Assembly (NCBI GenBank): GCA_030267965.1
Contig: BRYA01000738.1
Coordinates: 1-17,631, forward strand
Origin: Triparma columacea
Lineage: Eukaryota; Sar; Bolidophyceae; Parmales; Triparmaceae
Reading direction: 5' to 3'
DNA: 17,631 bases
The position numbers were made by a program, and so were the translations under genes. Shown here piece after piece: positions 1 to 8,800 of the stretch; within the stretch, counting starts at the first letter, position 1, and the number at the start of each line of letters is the position of its first letter. A model generated the notes under the pieces. The model was not told where the DNA came from, made no database searches, and was given only the letters and a program-made list of their open reading frames with translations.

Positions 1-1
1 G

Positions 2-61
2 CTAATGCGAGGTTACGGAGACGAGGGGAGCGACGGTGAAGAGGACGAGGAGGGGTATTGA
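2..61 (+). CDS. Partial C-terminal end of an unidentified acidic protein
   Basis: The frame starting at base 2 is open from the window edge and ends at a TGA at 59-61. It encodes about 19 residues, mostly Gly, Glu and Asp (GDEGSDGEEDEEGY at the end). Acidic tails like this are common in nuclear and cytosolic eukaryotic proteins, so this could be the last coding bases of a gene from the left. The piece is too short to identify and an open frame of this length can occur by chance. The AT-rich sequence just after the stop would fit a 3' UTR. Confidence 0.3.
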   Translation, partial: LMRGYGDEGSDGEEDEEGY

Positions 62-859
62 ATTGAATTTAGTGAATTTGATATGATTAGCGTCCGCACA
101 CGTGCCTCTCTCGACAAAAAAACGCGGTTCACGCCGCACGCATTCATGTTTTTTTTGCAGGCAGGATGTTTTGCATGTTTTTCCCCTCACCCTGACCAAC
201 CTGACTGAGCGATACCCTCAAACACCCCCCTTCAACCCCCCCGTCACTTCCACCTCTCCTCGCAATGCCAAAAAAACTTTGAATTTTTTTTGCAGCTCTC
301 CAACATGTCTCATCACCCAATTTCCTCATGAAGAAAAAGCCAAAATCGACAGTGAGTGAAGAGACACTGAACGTCCGAGATGCTCCTTCCCCCTATAGCA
401 ACGTGCCACATGCCTAATAACGAGACCTCACGAACGAACAAATACCGACAAATGCGCCACCCATTCCCGAAACAATGTCATCAAGGCGGCATACGAGTTG
501 CACAACTTCCCCAAAATTAGCCAGTATTAGACCCCGTTCCCCCATACGGCCATAGCATCACAATGATTAGAATCTGATATACGATCTCACTCTATGGTGT
601 ATCACAAAACGACGAAATGGCCGAAATATTTTGACCATCCCGAAGAAACCTCCTGAGGTTGTTCATTTTACAGCTCAAGACGCTTTCTCTCTCTGTCTCT
701 GAACTCTTGTTTGTCACATTGCTAGCGTGGCCGCCCCATGCAAAATATGTTAGACCATGCGTACCAAATTAATCCCCAACATCCACTTCCCTCTAACCCC
801 GCCTTCCCCTCTCTCCCCCTTCTCTCCATTCCACCCCGCCACCCTCCCGCAGAATAAAT
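62..859. other. Intergenic region and probable 5' UTR intron of RPS29
   Basis: I see no convincing protein gene or tRNA here. Two things stand out. First, 296-350 looks like an exon: it follows TTTTTTTTGCAG and is followed by GTGAGTG, but its short open frame does not join in phase to anything nearby. Second, 780-852 is a long pyrimidine tract containing CTAAC (near 796) and ending in CCCGCAG at 852, directly before AATAAATATGG. This indicates a 5' UTR intron of the ribosomal gene with its acceptor at 852. The donor is not clear; GTACCA near 771 is one candidate. Ribosomal protein genes in many protists carry an intron just ahead of the start codon. Confidence 0.4.
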
Positions 860-1045
860 ATGGGAGACCACACCAAGAACAAGCTTTACATGAGCCACAA
901 CCGCGACAACTGCAAGGGTGGACGCCAGTGCCGTGTCACCGGCCGCAGGGGAGGAATGGGCCTTGTCCGCAAGTATGGAATCAACATGAAGAGGCAGACT
1001 TTCCGTGAGCTTGCTATTGACATCGGCTTCAAGAAGTACAACTAA
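860..1045 (+). CDS. RPS29: Small-subunit ribosomal protein S29 (uS14 family)
   Basis: A 61-residue component of the cytosolic 40S subunit. In the uS14 family this protein sits in the head of the subunit. The match is clear along the whole length: an N-terminal Tyr-x-Ser-His pattern (YMSH, 10-13), CRV at 24-26, the RKYGINM signature at 37-43 and the DIGF motif at 54-57 near the end. The usual eukaryotic length is about 56. The ATG at 860 is the first after a clear splice acceptor (CAG at 850-852), and the coding part is a single exon ending in TAA. The family normally binds zinc through two Cys-x-x-Cys pairs. Here only Cys24 remains; the other three positions are Thr27, Lys44 and Thr47, so the zinc site is lost. 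The gene converges on the potassium channel, with 113 bp between their stop codons. Confidence 0.93.
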   Translation: MGDHTKNKLYMSHNRDNCKGGRQCRVTGRRGGMGLVRKYGINMKRQTFRELAIDIGFKKYN

Positions 1046-1158
1046 GTGCAGCCCCCTGATTTGTTAATCAAATAACCCCAACTTTCTATCTTACTGTAGT
1101 TTCCACGCAGACAAGCCACATCTTGAAACCTTGTTCACGAACCCAAACCTACAGTAGC

Positions 1159-2756
1159 CTAACTGTTATGCGTAGCCAAGTCTGTTGTCGCGTCTAAGCT
1201 CTCCCGTTTGTGTATGTGCGCCTCCAGGTCCGCGAACGTAATTTCCCCGCTTCCGTCGGCGTCCATTAAATCAAACTCTTCCTCTACCCTCATAACATCT
1301 TCGGCACGGATGAGACCCATGAGCATTAGCTTCTTCATGCAGAACTCTGTCCTCTCGATCCGGCCGTCACCATCTACGTCGAACTTCTTGAAGTCGTTAA
1401 CTGCGGCGGGAGGGGGAGGTTATATTTTAGCAAATTGTTGAGTCTCATGCAACGACTTCCAGCCCCCCCCACCCCTCCTCCTCTCACCTGTTATTTTCTT
1501 CGCCAACACCTTTTCCATTGCCGCCTTCTGTTTTGCTTCGATGATCGCTCCTGCAATTGTGCTCAGCACATTCCCAACAGAAGTTACCCCGATAAGCAGG
1601 TACAGGATCCCTGCCCCCTTGCCCCCGTCCGTTGTCGGGCTGATGTCTCCGTACCCTATGGTCGTAGACGTAATCACCGCGAAGTAGAAGCACTCGATGA
1701 ATGTCAGGGAGTGATCGTCGCAGTACGCAAGCACCATCCCGGCAGCAAGAACCACAAGGAGGACGCCGATGGAAGGCATTAGGGAACGGATTAGAGGGTT
1801 TGTGGTAAGGATGTAGAAGTTCCTGTGTGTGTGTGTGTGTGTGTTAGTGGGTGGTGGTGGTGGATAGATGCACTCTGCAAAAACAACATACCTTACTGGT
1901 GCACAATACTTGAACATCTGTAGGTTCAACGCATTACTAATTTCGGCGACGGTTTTTACCCGCGTACGTCCCTTTTGTTGCGGCTTGCCTCCTGCCATGG
2001 CGGCTATAGCCTCGCTCTGGGCTTTCTTGAGCGCATTGTCCCTGGCCTCTATAACCTCAGCTGCAATGATACCTAGAGCCGTACCAATGAGCAGGATACC
2101 AACCAGGCAATAAAACGCACAGAAGAGCATAGCGCCTTGGTTAACCCAATCCTCCTGATCCCCGTACCCAACAGTGGTCAAGGTGACAACAACAAAATAG
2201 AGGGTGTCAAGGATGTTCCAGCCCTCTAAAACAGAGAACACCAACACTCCGAGCGAAATGTAGCCGATCGTGATGCCAAGTGCTGCTCGAAAAATCTGGT
2301 TCCCCGACTTTGTGATCTCTTCGTCCTGACAGGTGGGGATGGGAAGTCGAGTTGGTTCTTCAGTTAGTTAAGTGATTAATAGATCTACCCCTCTGAGGTT
2401 AAACACCAAAGAGACCAGCATTAACATTTTCAGTAAAGTTGGAGCGACATCGACGTCTTCAAAAGTATCTAAGCTGTGACCCCAAATTGACTCAACTTGC
2501 TCACCTCGATGTCTTTCCCCGGGTCTACCATTGATTTTCTTTTCTTAAAAGGGGGAGCAAGCGTCGTCGAATCAGCCCCTACCTCTGGAGCCGTTTGCAC
2601 CATTGCGCTGGTTCCGTCAGGAGACAGGAGCGGTTCCTTGGTTCCCTTCTTACTCAACCTTGGGAAGAATCCGACCTTCCTAGTAGTTGCAGTTGGACCC
2701 TGGCTGCTAGCTTTACGATTATGTTTGCCTTGATCAAATACAGCCTTAATTGTCAT
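1159..2756 (-). CDS. Two-pore-domain potassium channel with C-terminal EF-hands (TPK/KCO type)
   Basis: A 420-residue K+ channel subunit. Exons on the minus strand are 2756-2505, 2325-1892, 1822-1488 and 1400-1159. The introns are 179, 69 and 87 nt. The joined frame is 421 codons including TAG. Domains in order: a basic, Ser-rich cytosolic N-terminus with R14-K-A-S17; TM1 about 98-117; pore loop 1 with TTVGYGD at 134-140; TM2 about 149-173; a cytosolic linker; TM3 about 245-262; pore loop 2 with TTIGYGD at 282-288; TM4 about 300-320; then two EF-hands with loops DVDGDGRIERTE (about 347-358) and DADGSGEITFAD (about 386-397). Two selectivity filters in one chain imply a dimeric channel. Plant TPK channels share this layout and open on cytosolic Ca2+; Ca2+ gating here is inferred from family and residues. 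Which membrane it occupies cannot be read from the sequence. In intron 2, GTATGT at 1891, not the nearby GTAAGG, keeps the frame; its acceptor follows a CA repeat. Confidence 0.95.
1823..1863. repeat. GT dinucleotide and GGT tracts inside a potassium-channel intron
   Basis: On the plus strand a GT run (about 1825-1844) is followed by GGT triplets (about 1850-1862). On the coding strand the CA repeat stands where the pyrimidine tract would be and runs straight into the splice acceptor ACACAG. Length changes here could affect splicing of the channel. Confidence 0.85.
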
Positions 2757-3119
2757 ACCAATGGTGAAGCAGGACAAAAACGGTCAAAACAAATTTACCA
2801 CTTTAAATTGATTCTTTGGGGCCACTAACAGGAGTTGGACATGCGCCTTTGCAAAAGTGAGATGAAAAAAAGGGTAAATTATCCCGTTTTTTTCCACCAA
2901 TATATATGTACGATGTCCAGAACCCCCATACAATACTCCAGCGCTTAACGCGCGGTGCTCAATACGCGCGGCGGCTGACCATCCCCACTTCCCCCATTTC
3001 CCTTTTTTCCACCAATATATATGTACGATGTCCAGAACCCCCATACAATACTCCAGCGCTCAACGCGCGGTGCTCAATACGCGCGGCGGCTGACCATCCC
3101 CAACCTCCCATTTCCCTTC
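2757..3119 (-). promoter_or_regulatory. Promoter-side region of the potassium channel and 3' flank of the cyclic-nucleotide-binding gene
   Basis: There are 363 bp between the ATG of the channel (2756) and the stop codon of the next gene upstream (3120), both on the minus strand. The region must hold the 3' end of one transcript and the promoter of the other. It contains no credible coding sequence. Most of it is a tandem duplication listed separately, with a TATATAT element in each copy. Assigning promoter elements is inference. Confidence 0.4.
2888..3117. repeat. Tandem direct duplication, two units of about 115 bp
   Basis: Copy one (2888-3002) and copy two (3003-3117) match at all but one of the first 100 positions (T at 2946, C at 3061). 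They diverge slightly over the last 15 bases by substitutions and an indel. Each unit begins with a T run, contains CACCAATATATATG, and carries two CGCGCGG motifs about 17 bp apart. The near-identity indicates a recent duplication. It ends next to the stop codon of the cyclic-nucleotide-binding gene. Confidence 0.95.
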
Positions 3120-5761
3120 TTACTTGGGACTTAAGTGATCCATGTTTATTTCAGCAAAGCTCTTTCTTCTCTCTCCGCTGTGCCTCCCACTGTCTGGAGC
3201 GGACTTCCTTCTATACTTGATCCCCGTGATGCTGGCCTTTCTCTCATTTGCAATGGTACCACCAACTGTCTCATCAGCGTTCTGGAGCGTGCTGGCAGCG
3301 GCAATAGCGGCCGAGGAATAGTTGTCAAACTCAAATTTTCCAGACTCTCCTTCTTCGTCCTCTATTTCAGCCACATCCTCTCCCTCACGTGTTGCTTTAT
3401 TGGTGAGATCGAGGAGCTCGCTTGGAGACTTAACCTGTCCGTCTTCCATGATGCTAAGCTTTCTCTTCATTATTTTCGGACTGAATCTGTCAATCATTCC
3501 TTTGCTCATCTCTTCTATGGTTATGATTTCCTCCATCTGTCGGCTGGCCTGGATTCTGGGCCAGGAGTGCCTCCTGTGGCGACTCTTTGCCCCCCCCACC
3601 TCTCCTGCTCTCTCCCTATATGCCCCCTTCCCCCCCCCCCCGTCATCTTCCCCCGTGCCGGCTCTCGCATCCCGCCCCCTGTTCTCCTGTTCGGCACCAC
3701 TCCCAACCGCTGCAACCCCTTCCTCGAGAAGTTTGATGCAAGAGAGGAGGTCGAAAATTTGGATGTCTAGGAACTGCGACTCATGTCTTAATGTATTGTT
3801 TTCTGCCAACAGCACGGACATGTCGACCTCCGCCTCGACGTCCTGACCTTGGAGTGCAGTCGCGTCGTGTAACCCAGCCTCGTTCACCTCCCCCCCTTTC
3901 CCGCTGCTGCTATCGTCGCCCCCCCCCCGCCCCTTCGTTCCACCATGCTTTACAACCTCGTTCCTAAGGAGACTGTAAATGTGCAATTTATTTTCTTGCG
4001 ACTCATCAATTTGCGGGACCTTCTCTTCGAAGGCCTTCCCAAGGATTGAGATGCAGTTCGCCCTCCTCTCATTGGCTAGGTTTATGAGGTCATCAACAAG
4101 CTCAGGCGCCACCGAAAACAGGGGGCCAATGTTGGCAGTGGGGATGAAAAGCATCCTGCACGGTTCCAGTGTTGTCAGGGTCGCCGTTCTTGTCCTATTG
4201 GCCAAGATCGAAAGCTCCCCGAGCATACTTCCTTTTTCGACGACGGCCAGGGTGACAACCACACCGAGGTCGTTCGTCGCAGTGACCTGGGACAATCGGA
4301 TCACACACACGCGTGTGCGGTGAGGTATTTTTTTGTTAGTTTTCATGCATTTCCACTCATCTCATGCACCAACTTCTCACCTTTACCGCCCCCTCCACAA
4401 GAAGGAACAGCCCGTCACACCTATCATTCTCTTTCACCACCGTCATTCCAGTCATGAAGGACGTGAACTGAGACATCTGTCCAACCATGTTCCGCCGCTT
4501 CTTGTCGAGTTTGTCAAAGGGTGGGAGAAGCTTGAGGGTGTTTCCCGTCCTTTCCTCTAAGATAGGGAGCATGATCTCCTCGAACCGAGGGAAGACTTCC
4601 AAGAGGCTAGCAAACTTCTCCCTCGTGATGCTAAGGAGGATGGAGGACTCAAAGGCATTCGCCGTTGCCGTCCTCGTCGTTTCCTTCAAGAGGGCAATCT
4701 CCCCAAATACCTTGTCTTTGGTCAACAGGTTTAAGGTTAGCTCCTTGCCGTTTGGGGTATCGCAGCTACTGATCCTCACGCAACCTTCGCAAACAACGTA
4801 CAGCTTGTCGCCGGGGTCACCTGCCCTGAAGATTGTCTCCTTCGTCTTGAACTGCTCTACCTCGAAAAGAGTTGAGAGAAGGTCGAAAGCCCCCATGAGC
4901 TTGAAGTACTTCTTCCTCTCAAGCACGTACTCCATTTGCGCAAAGAGAGGGATCTTCATTAGGTTCTGTTTCATCCTCAGGCTGCGTGCGACGGGTGATT
5001 ACAAAGTTTGAGTCATCAAGTGCCCTTTTCTCGTATATCAAAGTCCATTCTTCCCATTCTCACCTCACGCTCCTGAGGAGGCTGCTCCTCACTTCGCTGT
5101 TCTCTACCGCAAGCTGTGAAGGGGGCGATGATGGGTCAGAATCATTCATAGGAGAGGATCGATATGGCTAACCATTGTATCCGACGATATAACATAAACA
5201 ATCACATCTCACCTGCTCGAGCTCCTTGCTAGTTAGGGCGAGGATGGCAGAATTCTCTTTGGCCTTGATCGTGGCATTCGTCGTGGTGTTTCCTATTATG
5301 GCGGCCTCCCCGAAGAAGAAGCCTGGGAGCTGCTGGCAAAGGACGATCTCCTTGTTGCCCGGTCCTCTTGCACTTATCTCCAACTTTCCAGATACGAGGA
5401 TTCCAAACAGCGTCCCCGTAGTCCCTTCCTCTATCAGTATTTCCCCCACCTTGTACTGGACGAGCTTCACCTGTGCACGAGTGTGGCAGGATGGCCATGT
5501 TAGCATATCCTCTGAAGATCGAGCTCGACTTAACAAACGAGAGTCTGGGCGATATTCGTCGAGGCATTAGGGAGAACCAGCATTCTCATTTCGTCACGGC
5601 ATTGGAGAGAACCCAGTATTCTCAATCCCCCACACCTTCGTCCTTACCTTGCTGGCAACAGACTCCAACTTTTCCTCCGGAAGGCCTTTGAAGGCGGGAA
5701 TGCTCATAACCCACTTGATCTTCTCCGCCTGGAGATGAGGCAAAGACGCGGCACCACCCAT
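3120..5761 (-). CDS. Protein with three cyclic-nucleotide-binding domains and a phosphosite-rich tail
   Basis: A 729-residue protein. Exons on the minus strand are 5761-5648, 5470-5213, 5113-5064, 4981-4381 and 4286-3120; the third is only 50 nt. The joined frame is 730 codons including TAA. The start begins MGGAAS, which fits the N-myristoylation pattern (Gly2, Ser6). CNBD-A spans about 20-135, CNBD-B about 150-265, CNBD-C about 275-395. The phosphate-binding cassettes are FGEAAIIGNTTTNAT (91-105), FGEIALLKETTRTAT (233-247) and LGELSILANRTRTAT (363-377). B and C keep the key Arg (R244, R374); A has Thr102 there and may not bind nucleotide. No kinase, channel or exchange-factor domain follows. 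The tail (about 400-729) is low complexity, with Gly/Asp runs, a short helical stretch and five basophilic-kinase consensus serines (S582, S619, S693, S703, S717). It could be a regulatory subunit or scaffold of a PKA/PKG-type system. It is not a classic PKA regulatory subunit, because there are three CNBDs and no clear dimerisation domain. Confidence 0.93.
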
Positions 5762-5878
5762 CGAAATTTAGCTTGTGAATGTCAAAAGTGAGTGTGGTGC
5801 CAAAACCCAAGAGCCGAAGAGAGACCCGATTTAGCCCTGGAGCTGTTGTCTCATACTTGTTGCTTCAGGACCTCAACC
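5762..5878. promoter_or_regulatory. Short divergent intergenic region
   Basis: Only 117 bp separate the ATG of the cyclic-nucleotide-binding gene (minus strand, 5761) from the ATG of the calponin-homology gene (plus strand, 5879). Both promoters must lie here, or the transcripts overlap. TTGTTGCTTCAG ending at 5868 resembles a splice acceptor, so the plus-strand gene may have a leader intron and a start site further left, inside the divergent gene. No TATA box is evident. Confidence 0.4.
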
Positions 5879-8800
5879 ATGTCGGAAGTCGACGACATTA
5901 CCTTGGCCCTGACTGGCTTGTCACGAAAGCTTGGAGACCAATCCGTAGACAAGGATCAGAGGCATGTCAGGGGTATTATTGATGAGTTCCTTGCCGAGGC
6001 CCCCGGGGAGGCCCTCCAGGCTATATCTGCCAACATGACTCAAGATGCTACCGCTCACGACATGATGTGCGATATTATCCACAACTTGACCCCCGCTGGG
6101 CAGATGGCTGCTGGGGCTGAAGCCAAAGCTGCCTTTGAGGTGAGTTTGTTGTGGAGTCGGGCAGTTGGGGGGGGGGGGTGAAGGTGCTTTTTGGGACTGA
6201 GGGGCAACTACGTATTGCATTGTTCCAAAAAGCGACACACTTACCCCCTCCTTTTTCTCTTCTATCCGCCCCATCGCAGCCCACCCGAGTTTCTACCGCA
6301 GTTTCTTGCCAGTTCCTGTCCCAGGTCTCCGGGGAGCTGAAACACTTTGCTCACCTTCAGACCATCTGTGAGGAACTCTTCAGCTTCATATACAAGGACT
6401 TCAAGAACACCGAGGACTCTAACAGCCTAGAAAGCGGCGAGCCCGGAGCTAGGGGAGAAAGGAACCTCAGGGGCTTCATGCACGGCATGCCATTCTTTGA
6501 GCTCGCAAGAAGTCTGAGGGTCCACGTGACGAGGTTGGAGGAGGAGAGGAAGGAGCTCGAGGCCGAGGAGGCTCAACTGGTTGTTCGTAGGCAGGTCCGA
6601 AAGCGTGTGGTGCGCCGCCTCATTACAGAGCGCCAACGTCAGCTCATGCAGGTCTTCTTCGGCCAGTGGAGGACGACGGTTGAGAAGGTGAGATTAAAGG
6701 CCTGACAGATGGAGGCATCTATGGAGTAGGTGCTTTCCCGAGCCCTGTTTTTGTTGACCTCTAACCCGGGCTCGCATCGTCGTCTCAGATTCACGAAAAG
6801 AGAATGGAGCTCATGAAGTGGTTCCGGAAGCTCACTGAAATTAAGGTCGGCGACGTCTTTAAGGCCTGGCACGCGTGGATGATAAAGGAACAGCTTGAGA
6901 GGGCGAAACGCGAAAAGGCCGAGTACGAGTGGCAGATGGGCACTCTCGGGGAGGAGCTCAGCGAGGCCAAGACAAAGGAGACCAAGCTCGAGAAGGACCT
7001 GGAATTCTGCACGAAGGAGAAAGCGAGGCTCGAAAAGGAGCTCGAGGACACCCTCGCCGCGATCCACGCTCAAAAGGTCCCAGAGACCATGGAAGTGATT
7101 GCCAACATGGGGCAGGCGCTTTCTTATATTGGCACCACGGCTATGGGCAACATCGAACCTATCATCAAGGAAATCGAGGACGCCCCCTGCTTCCAGAAGA
7201 TCGCCAAGGTCTACTGGAGCCAAAAGGAGGAGGACGACACCAAGGAGGCCGAGACGAAAAAAATCCAGGAGGAGGCGAAGTTGAGGGAGGAGAGGGAAGT
7301 TAAGAGAAAGAAGAGAGAGGAGAGGGAGAAGAAGCTCCAGGAGAAGGAAGCCAAGCTCTGTGAAAAGGAGGCCGCCGCAGCCGCTGCTGAGGCCAAAGAG
7401 CAGGGCGAGGAGGACTACAAGCAGAAGATTGAAGACAGCGAGGGGGAACTTAAGTACAAAAGGGAGGAGATGGACGCCGCTGGCATCAAGGCTGCTAAGA
7501 GGGCCGAAGCGGAGGTAATTAAGTACTACTCTGACAAGAAGAAGGCAAGGGCAAAGAAGGTAGCTGACGACTTGGCTGAAAAGATCAGATTGTACAAGAT
7601 CGAGCAGGCCGAGAACGAGATTAGTTGGCACAAGTGGAGGAGGGACAATGACCCGGACCACAGCGAGGAGGAGATCGCGAAGGCCCTGGAGGAGCTGACC
7701 GTCAACCTCCCCGAGGATGTCGTGCTGCAGCTTTGGGTAAAGTACCACTTGAGAAGGTCCACAAGGGGGGGCTTTGGTTATAGAAGGAAGGTCTACAATT
7801 ACCATGACGACCTTAGGGATGGTGTTAGTTATGGCGTGCTAATGAAGAGAATCGGCGCCCACGTAATCACCGAGGATGACGGCAACATGGACGAGGAGAT
7901 CGATCCCCAAGTCAGGATCGACACCATGATGGACCAAAGCGGAAGGTTAGAGCCTCCCGCCACCGCGTTCAACACCCGCGGGCACATCCTCGGCCAGGAC
8001 ACGTTCCTCAACGCAGCGTTCCTTTCGAGAATGATGATAACCCACTCGGGCCTCAAGATGGAGCAGCAGCCCGATGGCGAGATCCACAAGCTGAAGGAGG
8101 TCTATGCTGACATAAAGAAGAGGTGGGAGATGGCGAGGGCCATGATAAGCAAGTTCTCGCAGTGGGACTCCTGGGTGCAGCTGAGGGACACCAACACGGA
8201 TGAGCAGCTTGATGAGATCTTGGCTAACATCGAGAAGATTGCCCTAGACCTGACCAAGCTCAGGGACGACCTGAAGCCCCTGCAGGCGTTGGCTATCAGG
8301 GGGCAACAGGCCTGGTGGCCGATCCATAACCGCATGCAGCAGTGGAGCTGGAAGCTGTTCGGCGTCAAGGTAAAGCAGGAGGAGGCCGCGCCCGCTGGGG
8401 TTGACATCGACCCTGAGAAGAACCACGCACCCTTCAAACTGAAGGATGTCAGATTCGAGAGAAAGTTCGTCCAGTTTACCAAGCTTCAAAGGAAGAGAAT
8501 TAAGGACCTTGTCGACTACACTGCCTTCTTTGATGCCTTCAAGGAGGCGGAAATTGTCAAGAAGCTCGAGGTTGAGGAAAGGTGCAGGGAGGAGAAGAGA
8601 AAGATGGAGGACGGAGAGGATGAACTTACCGAGGATGAGGTGAGGCGGAGTGAGGAGTGCGAGCGGGGGGAGTAGCGGAAAGGGTTTGATTGGGGATTTG
8701 TGTTTCCATTCTAGGTCCCCTCTCCCAAAATTAAACTTTTTGCGACGCTGACCATTTCTGTGCTTCGCTTCGCACGTATCATTTCGCAGGTCGAGGGCTT

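Noticed and set aside
540..620. Possible C/D snoRNA (ATGATTA then CTGA)
   Set aside because: The boxes are too close together and imperfect, with no terminal stem.
757..1008. A longer open frame overlapping RPS29 in another frame
   Set aside because: It crosses the pyrimidine tract and splice acceptor and has no family resemblance, while the 860-1045 frame encodes a clear S29.
1892..1897. GTAAGG at 1896 as donor of the second channel intron
   Set aside because: It would give a 74-nt intron and shift the frame, destroying TM3 and the second pore. GTATGT at 1891 gives 69 nt and keeps the frame.
2784..3220. Open frames on both strands over the tandem duplication
   Set aside because: They are internally repeated only because the DNA is duplicated, and show no coding character.
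4306..4317. Perfect palindrome CACACGCGTGTG as an operator site
   Set aside because: It lies in an intron inside a CA/TG-rich stretch, where such palindromes arise easily.
6639..7805. A 388-codon minus-strand open frame rich in Leu
   Set aside because: It is the reverse complement of the Lys/Glu-rich coiled coil of the plus-strand gene; Glu/Lys codons read backwards give Leu, Phe and Ser. The plus frame is intact over the whole gene.
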